DNA of 15,274 nucleotides from Rhodospirillaceae bacterium (GTDB lineage: Bacteria > Pseudomonadota > Alphaproteobacteria > UBA7985), in contig PAFB01000070.1 in the NCBI GenBank assembly GCA_002700865.1, positions 1 to 15,274 on the forward strand, in the 5' to 3' direction. Within the stretch, counting starts at the first letter, position 1; every line of letters starts with the position of its first letter. The notes under the pieces were generated by a model. It was not told the DNA's origin. It saw only the letters and a program-made list of their open reading frames with translations, and did not search any database. The translations under genes were made by a program, and so were the position numbers. Shown here piece by piece: positions 7,914-14,673 of the stretch.

Positions 7914-8064
7914 GGCCCGGCGCTCCCTTTACGTATCGCGCGGCGTTTGAGGATGGCAATGACGGCGAGGCTGAGCAGGATGACGGTAAAACTCACGACC
8001 GTGGTCACGGTTCCTAAGGCGTAAAGCGTTGGCGTGGTCACGGTGGTTGTCATGCCAAAGATTT
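7910..8064 (-). pseudogene. C-terminal fragment of a PotC-type ABC permease
   Basis: Nested in the fusion above. In the frame restored by dropping one base at 8125-8129, this part reads EIFGMTTTVTTPTLYALGT, a membrane helix (VVSFTVILLSLAVIAIL) and a basic KRR tail. That matches the end of PotC/PotB-like permeases, whose last periplasmic loop and helix are preceded by an E-I-x-G/S-M segment. Only about 50 residues survive; the rest of the permease and its EAA loop are gone. Its TGA overlaps the racemase ATG. The assignment to PotC-type rests on pattern recognition of a short fragment. Confidence 0.65.
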
Positions 8065-8432
8065 CCAGCAAATGCCCCGCCCGCTGTCGCCGAACAGTGC
8101 GGTCTCCGCCCTTGACACGCAGGGAAAAAGGCCACTTTGTCCTCGACGCTCATGTGCGGGAACAGGGCGTAATTCTGAAACATCATCGCGGTTGGACGCT
8201 GAGCCGGAGGGATCACCCCCATGTCGGCCTCATCAATGCTAATGGTGCCGCTGGTCTGGTTGTCGTGTCCGGAAATCATGCGGAGCGTGGTGGTCTTGCC
8301 GCAACCTGAGGGTCCTAACAGGCAGCAGTAACTGCCGGCTTCAATGGTGAAATCAATGCCATCAACTGCCACAGCCGTCCCGAAGTGCTTAGTTAAGCAC
8401 GCTGCACTGATTTTTCCCTTATTCTTGGGCAC
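7910..8432 (-). pseudogene. PotA-type ABC ATPase remnant fused to a permease tail (deletion and frameshift)
   Basis: It begins as a normal ATPase of the spermidine/putrescine (PotA/MalK-like) class: GTG start at 8432 with AAAGGAG 10 bp upstream, Walker A GPSGCGKTTT at residues 40-49, and the Q-loop stretch MMFQNYALFPHMSVEDKVAF at 83-102. At the A-run 8125-8129 (T5 on the coding strand) the frame breaks. Removing one base restores about 22 further ATPase-like residues ending AGHLLEI. At about 8060-8070 the same restored frame turns into a hydrophobic permease C-terminus ending with a TGA at 7910-7912. LSGGQ signature, Walker B, D-loop and switch His are all absent, so it cannot hydrolyse ATP. 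As it stands, the unshifted frame ends at 7929 in nonsense. I read this as an internal deletion of an ATPase-permease operon plus a later (or sequencing) frameshift. Ribosome site and start look intact. Confidence 0.85.
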
Positions 8433-8511
8433 TGCTGTCTCACTCCTTTACCCACGATGCGTGACAAGAGGACGTTCGAAGCAGTGAAGAGTAACAGCGC
8501 AGCCCGATGCT

Positions 8512-8540
8512 GCCCAAAATTTAGGCGCTAAAAATTAGGC
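8512..8540. repeat. Adjacent AT-rich near-palindromic repeats upstream of the ABC remnant
   Basis: GCCCAAAATTTAGGC (8512-8526) is followed directly by GCTAAAAATTAGGC (8527-8540). The two are imperfect copies of each other, and each is close to a palindrome (the second contains the perfect CTAA-AAA-TTAG). They lie about 80-110 bp before the remnant's GTG, where the promoter of the transporter operon should be. An operator for a dimeric regulator, or an UP-like AT-rich element, is plausible; no clear -35/-10 pair was found beside it. Confidence 0.35.
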
Positions 8541-8596
8541 ACGAAAACAATATCAGCACTGCGTGCAGATTTAGAAGGGGAAATGAAGCTGTCTTG

Positions 8597-8631
8597 TGGC
8601 TCTGTTCAGACCTCGGCTGTGTTCAGAGCCA
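8597..8631. repeat. Inverted repeat in the spacer between the DsbA-fold gene and the ABC remnant
   Basis: TGGCTCTG (8597-8604) and CAGAGCCA (8624-8631) form a perfect 8-bp stem around a 19-base loop, which also holds a repeated GTTCAGA (8604-8610, 8621-8627). It lies 48 bp past the DsbA-fold stop on the minus strand. There is no T-tract, so it is a weak candidate for a transcript-end or processing hairpin. I see no gene in the rest of the 8433-8678 spacer. Confidence 0.3.
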
Positions 8632-8678
8632 GAGTCTCAAGCAAGGTTAGAGGGCAGTCTGGCGGCGCCGAGGCCCAT

Positions 8679-9314
8679 TCAAAGTGTCTGGATCGCCCAT
8701 TTGACCAGGGGTAACTGGTCGTTGCCGAAATACAGCCGCTCTCCGGTTGCGGTCGGCACAAAGATCGACGGCGAGCCAAACGCGCCGCGAGCTACGGCTT
8801 CTTCGGTGTTGGTGCGCAGGTGATCCTTGCAGCTTTGCTGCTGCGTCCCAGCGGCCAGCGCTTCACCATCAAGGCCACAGGCCGCAGCAATGGCGATCAG
8901 TTCGGCAGGGTCGTCAAGGTTGCGCATGTCGGTGAAGTAGGCGGCGAATGCGGCGCTGGCAAAGCCTTCCAATGCCGCCTGATCATGCTCCAACTGGCAG
9001 CACACGCGCATGGCATGGACGGAGCGCAACGGGTGGTGCTTGCTGGGAAAATTCAGCGTAACGCCGGAGTAAGCGGCCCAATCCATCAACGAGCGCCCGC
9101 TGTGCAACCATTTTGGCGATGTCATCTCAGTCGCGCGGGACTGGACGAAGCTGGCGTTGACCTGATTGTGAACCCCGCCAACCAGAAAGGGTCGCCAGCG
9201 GATCGTCACCTCGCAGTCAGCGAGGAGCGAGCGAATGTTGTTAAAGGCCAGGCACGTCCACGGTGAGGACAGGTCAAAGAAGAATTCTATGGTTTTGGGG
9301 GCAGGGGCTGTCAT
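8679..9314 (-). CDS. DsbA-family / 2-hydroxychromene-2-carboxylate isomerase-like protein
   Basis: Thioredoxin-fold protein of the kappa-GST/HCCA isomerase group, 211 residues. The N-terminus IEFFFDLSSPWTCLAFNNI is typical; Ser17 of the SSP motif takes the place of a redox cysteine and is the glutathione-activating serine in HCCA isomerases, so this is not a disulfide oxidase. The C-terminus has GAFGSPSIFV, with the cis-proline loop, followed by ERLYFGNDQLPLVKWAI, the group's diagnostic end. I take the ATG at 9314; the frame is open upstream, but those codons overlap the flavoprotein gene antisense to nothing conserved and would add 59 non-homologous residues. It follows the flavoprotein gene by 61 bp on the same strand and is likely co-transcribed. 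Probable role: glutathione-dependent isomerisation of a catabolic intermediate. Not a member of a pathway I can name. Confidence 0.86.
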   Translation of the reverse strand: MTAPAPKTIEFFFDLSSPWTCLAFNNIRSLLADCEVTIRWRPFLVGGVHNQVNASFVQSRATEMTSPKWLHSGRSLMDWAAYSGVTLNFPSKHHPLRSVHAMRVCCQLEHDQAALEGFASAAFAAYFTDMRNLDDPAELIAIAAACGLDGEALAAGTQQQSCKDHLRTNTEEAVARGAFGSPSIFVPTATGERLYFGNDQLPLVKWAIQTL

Positions 9315-9375
9315 GAGCGGATTGATCCCGGTGCTTTGCTGAGTGAGAGGGGTGAGGGTGTCGAAGGGGTCTTTG

Positions 9376-11436
9376 TCAGAAATCCTTACAAACCCGCAGC
9401 GCGTCGTACAGGGCCGCGTGCACATTGCGGCTGGCCACGGCATCGCCGATCCGGGCCAAGTGGAACTGTCCTTGCGGGTTGAGGGTGTCAAAGGGCGAGC
9501 GGCCTTCGATCATGGCGCTTTGATCAAGCTGGCCCAGATTGCGCGAGGCAGCCTTGAGGTCATGGTAAACCCCATCCATAGGCGCGCTTCCCGCTTCAAT
9601 AACGACGGCGTCAACCACCTGTTCGCTGTGCTCGCCCGTCAGCACGTGGCGCAGAACAGCGCGATGGCGGTTGCCGTGCGGCGTGATGCTGACCAGCGCT
9701 TGAAAACACTCGAACCCAACCCCGGCGCGGGCGAGATCGCGCAGGACCACAGCGCTGTTTGTCGGGCCGAGATCGTGGGCAATGGCGCGGTCAGGGGTGA
9801 TCATTGTGACGGTGGCACCAGCTTGCGCCATCACTTGCGCGCAAACCCCGGCGGCCTGCTCGCCAACCTCGTCGACCAGCAGCACCTCGCCCGAGGGCCG
9901 GACTTCACCGCCCAACACGTCCCAGCTGGAGATCGCATGATCAGCGCCAGCCTGTGCGGATAAGTCCGGCCAGCCACCGGTTGCGACGACCACAAGGTCG
10001 GGGTCTTCGGCCTGAATGTCCTCGGCCTGAGCAAAGGTGTTCAGGCGGAGATCAACCCCCAGACGCTCGACTTCACTCTCCAGCCAATCGGAAACACCGA
10101 TGATCTGCCGCCGGGTGGTGCCTTGGGCGGCCAGTGTCAGTTGACCGCCCAGCCGGTTTGACGCTTCGAACAGCACAGTCCGGTGCCCCCGCTCAGCGCA
10201 AACCCGCGCCGCTTCCATCCCGCCCGGCCCGCCGCCGACGACGACAACGGTTTTGCCGGGGTTGGGCGAGGTGGTGATGCGATGCGGCATGCGCGCTTCG
10301 CGGCCGGTCGCGGCATTGTGGCCGCACAGCGCGTCCTTGCCCTGATTCACGCGGTCCACACAGTACCCCATGCCCACGCAAGGCCGAATGCGATGTTCGT
10401 CGCCATCCTTGAGCTTGCGCACCAAATGCGGATCAGCGATGTGGGCGCGGGTCATGCCAATAAGATCGACCCACCCTTGGGACAGGGCTTCCCGTGCGGT
10501 GGCGAGGTCGGCGACACCGCCTGCGTGCAGGATGGGGATATCCACCGCATGTCGAATTTGCGCTGCCACGCTCAGGTGTGCGCCCGCCGGCATGCCCATC
10601 GGCGGCACCCAGCCTGCCAGACCGAGGTCGTCGTAGGGCGCGCCGGCGAGCACGTTGAAAAAATCGCCCGCGCCCGTATCGGCTAACTGGCGTGCGGCTG
10701 TGAGGCAATCCTCCGCGCTCAGTCCGCCCGCTTCGAGTTCATCGCCTGTGATCCGCATCCCGATGATCATATCCGGACCAACCGCCTCCCGCACCGCTTC
10801 AAGCACCTGCATCGTCAGCTGCAGGCGATTGTTGAGACTGCCGCCGTAGTCGTCCTCACGCCGGTTGACCAAGGGCGACAGGAACTGCCCCAGCAAGTGA
10901 GAATGAGACAGCAGTTCAACCCCATCAAACCCGCCGCGCTGCACTCTGAGAGCTGCTTGGGCGAAGTCCCTGATCACCCGCTGGATATCTGCTGTCTCCA
11001 TAGTCTTTGGAAAGGCCCGGTGCGCCCGCTCGCGCACGTTTGCCGGACCAACAACGGGCAGCCAGTGGCCATCATCCCAGGCCGTGCGCCGTCCCATGTG
11101 CGTGATTTGACACATGACACCCGCCCCATGTTTCCGCACACCGTCGGTGAGCTGCTGAAACCAAGGAATAATGCTGTCATCACCGGCGTAAAGCTGACCA
11201 AAGACCGAGGGGCTATCGGGCGCAATGTTGGTTGAGCCGCCGATGATGGTGAGGCCAATCCCACCGCGCGCCTTTTCCTCATGATAGAGCCGATAGCGCT
11301 CGCGCGGGTGGCCATCCTCGACGTAAGCCGGCGCGTGTGCCGTGCTGACGATCCGGTTGCGCAAGCTCAGGTGGCGCAGCGCAAAGGGTTGTAGCAGCGG
11401 GTCGGAAGTCTGGGGTCGCGTTGGGCTCACTCGCAC
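9376..11436 (-). CDS. DgcA/TMADH-like NADH:flavin oxidoreductase (FMN, Fe-S, FAD/NAD domains)
   Basis: Three-domain flavoprotein of the 2,4-dienoyl-CoA reductase/trimethylamine dehydrogenase family, 686 residues. Residues 12-340 form an Old Yellow Enzyme TIM barrel (GFDGVELLSHSHLLGQFLSP, then NRREDDYGGSLNNR). A cysteine cluster follows at 353-371. From about 395 there is a nucleotide-binding domain with GGGPGGMEAARVCAERGH. The segment CVGMGYCVDR...ALCGHNAATGRE resembles the DgcA/N-methylproline demethylase branch, whose members oxidatively remove N-methyl groups from dimethylglycine or methylproline. The second of the four usual Fe-S cysteines is Met356. The GTG at 11436 begins the frame; a second GTG at 11430 has GAGG five bases upstream and may be the real start. 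It heads the minus-strand block. Demethylation is inferred; enoate or dienoyl reduction is an alternative. Confidence 0.88.
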   Translation of the reverse strand: MRVSPTRPQTSDPLLQPFALRHLSLRNRIVSTAHAPAYVEDGHPRERYRLYHEEKARGGIGLTIIGGSTNIAPDSPSVFGQLYAGDDSIIPWFQQLTDGVRKHGAGVMCQITHMGRRTAWDDGHWLPVVGPANVRERAHRAFPKTMETADIQRVIRDFAQAALRVQRGGFDGVELLSHSHLLGQFLSPLVNRREDDYGGSLNNRLQLTMQVLEAVREAVGPDMIIGMRITGDELEAGGLSAEDCLTAARQLADTGAGDFFNVLAGAPYDDLGLAGWVPPMGMPAGAHLSVAAQIRHAVDIPILHAGGVADLATAREALSQGWVDLIGMTRAHIADPHLVRKLKDGDEHRIRPCVGMGYCVDRVNQGKDALCGHNAATGREARMPHRITTSPNPGKTVVVVGGGPGGMEAARVCAERGHRTVLFEASNRLGGQLTLAAQGTTRRQIIGVSDWLESEVERLGVDLRLNTFAQAEDIQAEDPDLVVVATGGWPDLSAQAGADHAISSWDVLGGEVRPSGEVLLVDEVGEQAAGVCAQVMAQAGATVTMITPDRAIAHDLGPTNSAVVLRDLARAGVGFECFQALVSITPHGNRHRAVLRHVLTGEHSEQVVDAVVIEAGSAPMDGVYHDLKAASRNLGQLDQSAMIEGRSPFDTLNPQGQFHLARIGDAVASRNVHAALYDALRVCKDF

Positions 11437-11462
11437 CTCGGGCGCTTTGTCTTTCGTTGCCG

Positions 11463-11493
11463 GTTATCATGCGGCAACTTCGACCATGATCAA
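11463..11493 (-). promoter_or_regulatory. Weak candidate promoter for the flavoprotein gene
   Basis: On the minus strand TTGATC (11493-11488) is followed 19 bases later by GATAAC (11468-11463), each four of six matches to the sigma-70 boxes. Transcription would begin near 11456, about 20 bases before the GTG at 11436. The spacing is longer than ideal, so this is tentative. Confidence 0.25.
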
Positions 11494-11501
11494 GCGCTTA
11501 T

Positions 11502-11530
11502 GCTGAAAGGCTGACGGATCAGGTTTCAGC
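11502..11530. promoter_or_regulatory. Long dyad-symmetric element in the divergent flavoprotein/L,D-transpeptidase spacer
   Basis: GCTGAAA-GG-CTGA (11502-11514) pairs with TCAG-G-TTTCAGC (11519-11530) around a CGGA tetraloop: eleven base pairs broken only by a GG/G asymmetry. It lies just upstream of the tentative flavoprotein promoter. The 253-bp spacer (11437-11689) otherwise holds a smaller CTGCC...GGCAG dyad near 11553-11569 and an AT-rich stretch before the lipoprotein, with no gene seen. Either an operator for a divergent regulator or an RNA hairpin. Confidence 0.4.
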
Positions 11531-11689
11531 CTGTGGTCAGGCGGTGAGAACCTGCCAATTGTGGGCAGTTTGCCACGCTTTAGAAAATAAATGCATATGA
11601 ACCAATGGCTGTCATTGAGATATCAGGCCGATGGGAACAATCTGTGCCCAATATATTTTATTTCATTCAGTCTTGATTTTTTGGACAAG

Positions 11690-12283
11690 ATGTTTAAGCG
11701 AATTTCGATCTTCTCGGCCATGATTCTGGCCGTATTCCTGACCGCCTGTCATCCCGATCCCTATGGAAGCCAGTCTTTGTACGGCGACGCGATCCCTGAA
11801 GGCGTGCTTGTTCCCGGTGCGCGTCCGACGCTGACGGCATCGCTGGTACCCGGCGACATCCGGGCTACCGGTGGCGTAGAACACCCTGCGCGGATCGAGC
11901 GCCATGTACACGCGCGCAAGGGGCAGGATCTGAATGTCGTCGTCGATGTGTCTGACCAGCTGATGAAAGTGAGCCTCGATGGTGAGCTGGCCTACCAGTG
12001 GCCGGTTTCGACAGCGCGGGAGGGCAGTTACACACCGCGCGGTGACTATGGCGTGCAATGGCTGTCGGAATTTCACAAATCATCGATCTATAACGATGCC
12101 CCCATGCCCTATTCGATCTTCTTCAATGGTGATTTTGCCATCCACGGCACCGAAGACGTGGTCTCTATCGGTCGGCCTGCGAGTGCGGGGTGTGTGCGGT
12201 TGATCCCGGATGATGCCGCCGTGCTATTCGAAGCGGTACAGGCTGTGGGAACCAGCAACGTCAGTATCAAAATCACCGACTGA
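11690..12283 (+). CDS. L,D-transpeptidase (YkuD) family lipoprotein
   Basis: Probable envelope-anchored YkuD-domain enzyme, 197 residues. L,D-transpeptidases cross-link peptidoglycan stem peptides or attach proteins to them. The N-terminus FKRISIFSAMILAVFLTAC is a lipoprotein signal with lipobox LTAC (Cys20 lipidated). YkuD spans about residues 80-195, with YTPRGDYGVQW, the conserved FFNGDFAIHGT (His152) and the active-site segment ASAGCVRL (Cys168, Arg170). The common Ser-His-Gly-Cys reads Ser-Ala-Gly-Cys here. The ATG at 11690 is preferred over the in-frame ATGs at 11591 and 11597, because the extra 33 residues are not conserved-looking and would mask the signal peptide; only a weak GGA precedes it. 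It is transcribed alone, away from the catabolic block, and is probably a housekeeping gene unrelated to it. Confidence 0.88.
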   Translation: MFKRISIFSAMILAVFLTACHPDPYGSQSLYGDAIPEGVLVPGARPTLTASLVPGDIRATGGVEHPARIERHVHARKGQDLNVVVDVSDQLMKVSLDGELAYQWPVSTAREGSYTPRGDYGVQWLSEFHKSSIYNDAPMPYSIFFNGDFAIHGTEDVVSIGRPASAGCVRLIPDDAAVLFEAVQAVGTSNVSIKITD

Positions 12284-12290
12284 CCCCATC

Positions 12291-12309
12291 CAAATCAGCC
12301 GTTGATTTG
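12291..12309. terminator. Small hairpin between convergent L,D-transpeptidase and amidase genes
   Basis: CAAATCA (12291-12297) and TGATTTG (12303-12309) form a perfect 7-bp stem with a 5-base loop. It is 7 bp after the lipoprotein stop and 11 bp past the amidase stop on the other strand. No T-run follows in either direction, so termination would be weak; position is the main support. Confidence 0.4.
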
Positions 12310-12320
12310 ATCCCTGCGCG

Positions 12321-13754
12321 TTATCCCTTCAGGGACGGTACCGGACGGGCGAGCTGTTGGTCACGGCCCCCCAGCGCTTGCAGAGCAGCGGCAATAGACA
12401 ACAGCCGGTGATCGTCAAAGCGCGGCCCAATGACCTGAACGCCAAAAGGCAGCCCCGTCTCGTCCACCCCCAGCGGCAGCGCGACAACTGGATTTCCGAC
12501 AACGGTCAGCGATGATGTCAAATGCAACCAGGCCATATAGTTCTTGATGACCTGACCATCGACCGTCGGCGGGTAGTTGTGCCGCCACTCAAAGGGTTGC
12601 ACCCCAACACAAGGCACAATCAGCGCGTCGTAACTGTCAAACACCGCATGCATGCGGTGGATCAGGTTTAGCTGGCGATGGCGGGCTTTGGCGATGTCCT
12701 GCATGGACGTTTGCCGGGCGGCGTCATAGGTCTGGTGCACGTTTGGGCTGAAATCTTCGGGCCAGGTGTCAGCCTCCTGATAGTACTGTGAAACAAAGAC
12801 ATCCTGCCGCAAAAGCCAATCAACACCGGGCGCATCGGTGAGGTTGAGGTCGTGCCAATCCAAGGCCGCAAACGCTGCCGCGCGCGATAACCGCTCGATG
12901 CGGTCAGTGAACAGGTCGCGGGTTTGCGCAGACACCAGCAGCCCGCCCAGATCGGCACTGACAGCCAGACGCAAGCGACTTGTATCGAGCGCATCGAGCG
13001 CACGGAAGCGGGCAGCATCCAGCGGGAACGCCATGGGGTCACGGTTCCCGCCCAATCGCCGGTCCGCGATTACCGACAGCATCAAGGCGGCGTCCTCAAC
13101 CGTTTGCGCCATGGGGCCTTGCAGGCTGTAGTGAGTGGCGGGGGTGCGGCGTTCCTCATTGGGGACCACACCGGGGGAAGCGCGAAAGGCAACGATCCCG
13201 CAAAATCCTGCGGGAATACGCAGGCTCCCGCCGTGATCAGAGCCGGTGGCAAGCTTGACCATATCCGCAGCCACCGCCACCGCTGACCCGCCACTGCTAC
13301 CCCCGCAACTGGCCTTGGGGTCAAAAGGGTTGCCGGTTGCGCCAAAGGCCGGATTTACGGTGTTTGCGCCAATGCTGTATTCGGGGAGGTTGGTCTTCCC
13401 AACCACAATCGCCCCCGCCGCCCGCAACCGCGCGACGATGCCGGCGTCGCTTGGGGCGATGGCGTTAAGATGCCGCGTGCTGCCGAGCGTGGTACGAAGG
13501 CCCGCGACGTGTTGGTTGTCTTTGATCGCCACGGGAACACCGGCCAGCGGCGGCAGCTTGTCCCCAGCTTTGCGCCGGCAGTCCCAGTGCGCGGCTTCGG
13601 CCTGGGCCTGTTCATCGGCACGGGTAATGATGGCATTCAGGGCTGGGTTGTTGCGCTCGATCTGTTGCTGTGCTGTCTCCACGAGCGCGGCGGCCGTGGT
13701 CTCGCCAGCCGCGACCGCCTTGGCCTGCTCAAGCGCTGTTTTTGCTGCGTCCAC
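12321..13754 (-). CDS. Amidase signature (AS) family hydrolase
   Basis: Serine hydrolase of the amidase signature family, 477 residues, the usual size. It cleaves amide (sometimes ester or carbamoyl) bonds in the cytosol; no signal peptide is seen. The Ser-cisSer-Lys triad is visible: Lys78 in PVAIKDN, Ser153 in CGGSSGGSAVAVAA, and nucleophile Ser177 in GSDHGGSLRIPAGFCG, spaced as in fatty acid amide hydrolase. VVGKTNLPEYSIGANTVNPA and the C-terminal VVGNPVVALPLG also fit. The GTG at 13754 is the first start after an in-frame stop and is preceded by AAGGG (3-base gap) and, farther, GAGAGG. It is divergent from the dehydrogenase gene with 74 bp between them. Too short of specificity clues to name a substrate; not GatA, since no gatB/gatC is adjacent. 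Confidence 0.9.
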   Translation of the reverse strand: MDAAKTALEQAKAVAAGETTAAALVETAQQQIERNNPALNAIITRADEQAQAEAAHWDCRRKAGDKLPPLAGVPVAIKDNQHVAGLRTTLGSTRHLNAIAPSDAGIVARLRAAGAIVVGKTNLPEYSIGANTVNPAFGATGNPFDPKASCGGSSGGSAVAVAADMVKLATGSDHGGSLRIPAGFCGIVAFRASPGVVPNEERRTPATHYSLQGPMAQTVEDAALMLSVIADRRLGGNRDPMAFPLDAARFRALDALDTSRLRLAVSADLGGLLVSAQTRDLFTDRIERLSRAAAFAALDWHDLNLTDAPGVDWLLRQDVFVSQYYQEADTWPEDFSPNVHQTYDAARQTSMQDIAKARHRQLNLIHRMHAVFDSYDALIVPCVGVQPFEWRHNYPPTVDGQVIKNYMAWLHLTSSLTVVGNPVVALPLGVDETGLPFGVQVIGPRFDDHRLLSIAAALQALGGRDQQLARPVPSLKG

Positions 13755-13791
13755 GGACCCTTATTCCCTCTCTTGTTTATGGCTTGTGGCC

Positions 13792-13821
13792 TTGACCTTA
13801 TGGAAATTCCAGCTTTAAGCT
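13792..13821 (+). promoter_or_regulatory. Putative sigma-70 promoter overlaid by two perfect palindromes
   Basis: TTGACC (13792-13797) and TTTAAG (13814-13819) are 16 bases apart and point at the dehydrogenase GTG at 13829. The spacer carries TGGAAATTCCA (13801-13811) and the -10 region lies in AGCTTTAAGCT (13811-13821); both are perfect 11-bp palindromes sharing one A. Transcription would start about 13826, leaving almost no leader, which fits the absence of any Shine-Dalgarno sequence. The promoter is a match by eye, not a measured one. Confidence 0.45.
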
Positions 13822-13828
13822 CAGCCTT

Positions 13829-14632
13829 GTGCAAGCGCCAATCGTCATCACAGGTGGTTCTTCCGGTATTGGACGAGCCATTCGCCTCCGCCTCGAAGCG
13901 GCGGGATACAACACGCTCAATCTGGATATTCAGCGTGGCGAGGATGACTGTCAAAACTTTATTGCCTGTGACCTCAGCGCGCCGGAAAGCCTCCATGAGG
14001 CTGTCGAGTCAATCAAAGTCCCAAGTGGCGGCTTGGGTGGACTGATCTGTGTGGCCGGGGTTGGCCCCTTGCCCGATGATCCGCTGCAGGTCATGCAGGT
14101 AAACTTTCTTGGCACGCGCAAACTCACCCAATTGCTGCTGCCCCGGTTGCGCCGCGGGGGCAGTGTCACGCTTGTCGCGTCCAGCGCTGGTCGGGATTGG
14201 CGGGAGAACCGGGTGCAGGTCGATGCGATGGTGGCGACGCCCGGCTTTGCGGACGGGGAACGCTGGCTCAGGGATAGCACCGAGGCCGGAAGCGATTGGC
14301 AGGCGGAGGCCTACAAGTTCTCAAAGCAGTGCCTGGCCGCTTACACCTATCACGCTGTGGGAGCCGCTCAGCCCTTTGGTGTCCGGGTAAACTGCATCAA
14401 TCCCGGTATTACCGAAACCAATCTGTCGGCCGATTTCAGAGACATGCTCGGCTCCGATACCTATGATCGGATTGTCGGTCTCAGTGGCCGAGCAGGCCAG
14501 CCGACGGACGTCGCTGGTTTGGCCGAGTTCCTCTGCGTCGGCGATGCAGGCTGGATCAACGGGGTGGAGATAACGGTGGATGGCGGCTACTTCGCTGGCG
14601 TGGTCGCTGACTGGCATCCAAAATCACCGTGA
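13829..14632 (+). CDS. Short-chain dehydrogenase/reductase (classical SDR, insert type)
   Basis: NAD(P)-dependent oxidoreductase of 267 residues. TGGSSGIG (8-15) is the cofactor-binding loop and NLDIQ places Asp33 after the second strand, favouring NAD over NADP. Ser119 or Ser118 (VASSAG), Tyr162 and Lys166 (YKFSK) are the catalytic residues, and NPGITETNL follows. The gap of about 43 residues between Ser and Tyr is far longer than the usual dozen and recalls the substrate-lid insert of 3-alpha-hydroxysteroid and coniferyl-alcohol dehydrogenases. The C-terminal WINGVEITVDGGYF is standard. GTG start at 13829 with no ribosome site, possibly leaderless. Divergent from the amidase; oxidises or reduces a secondary alcohol/ketone of unknown identity. 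Confidence 0.88.
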   Translation: MQAPIVITGGSSGIGRAIRLRLEAAGYNTLNLDIQRGEDDCQNFIACDLSAPESLHEAVESIKVPSGGLGGLICVAGVGPLPDDPLQVMQVNFLGTRKLTQLLLPRLRRGGSVTLVASSAGRDWRENRVQVDAMVATPGFADGERWLRDSTEAGSDWQAEAYKFSKQCLAAYTYHAVGAAQPFGVRVNCINPGITETNLSADFRDMLGSDTYDRIVGLSGRAGQPTDVAGLAEFLCVGDAGWINGVEITVDGGYFAGVVADWHPKSP

Positions 14633-14673
14633 ACGAAGTTCTGGCGGGCCTAGCCTCAGCGCCATAACGAAAA

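Noticed and set aside
9343..9963. 206-residue plus-strand open frame inside the flavoprotein gene
   Set aside because: Shadow of a GC-rich gene on the opposite strand; no start signal and no family motif.
11591..11689. Upstream ATG for the L,D-transpeptidase
   Set aside because: The added 33 residues precede a textbook lipoprotein signal peptide, which must be at the N-terminus.
12311..12335. TCCCTG...CAGGGA dyad as amidase terminator
   Set aside because: The right arm lies within the amidase coding end and no T-run follows; the dyad at 12291-12309 is better placed.
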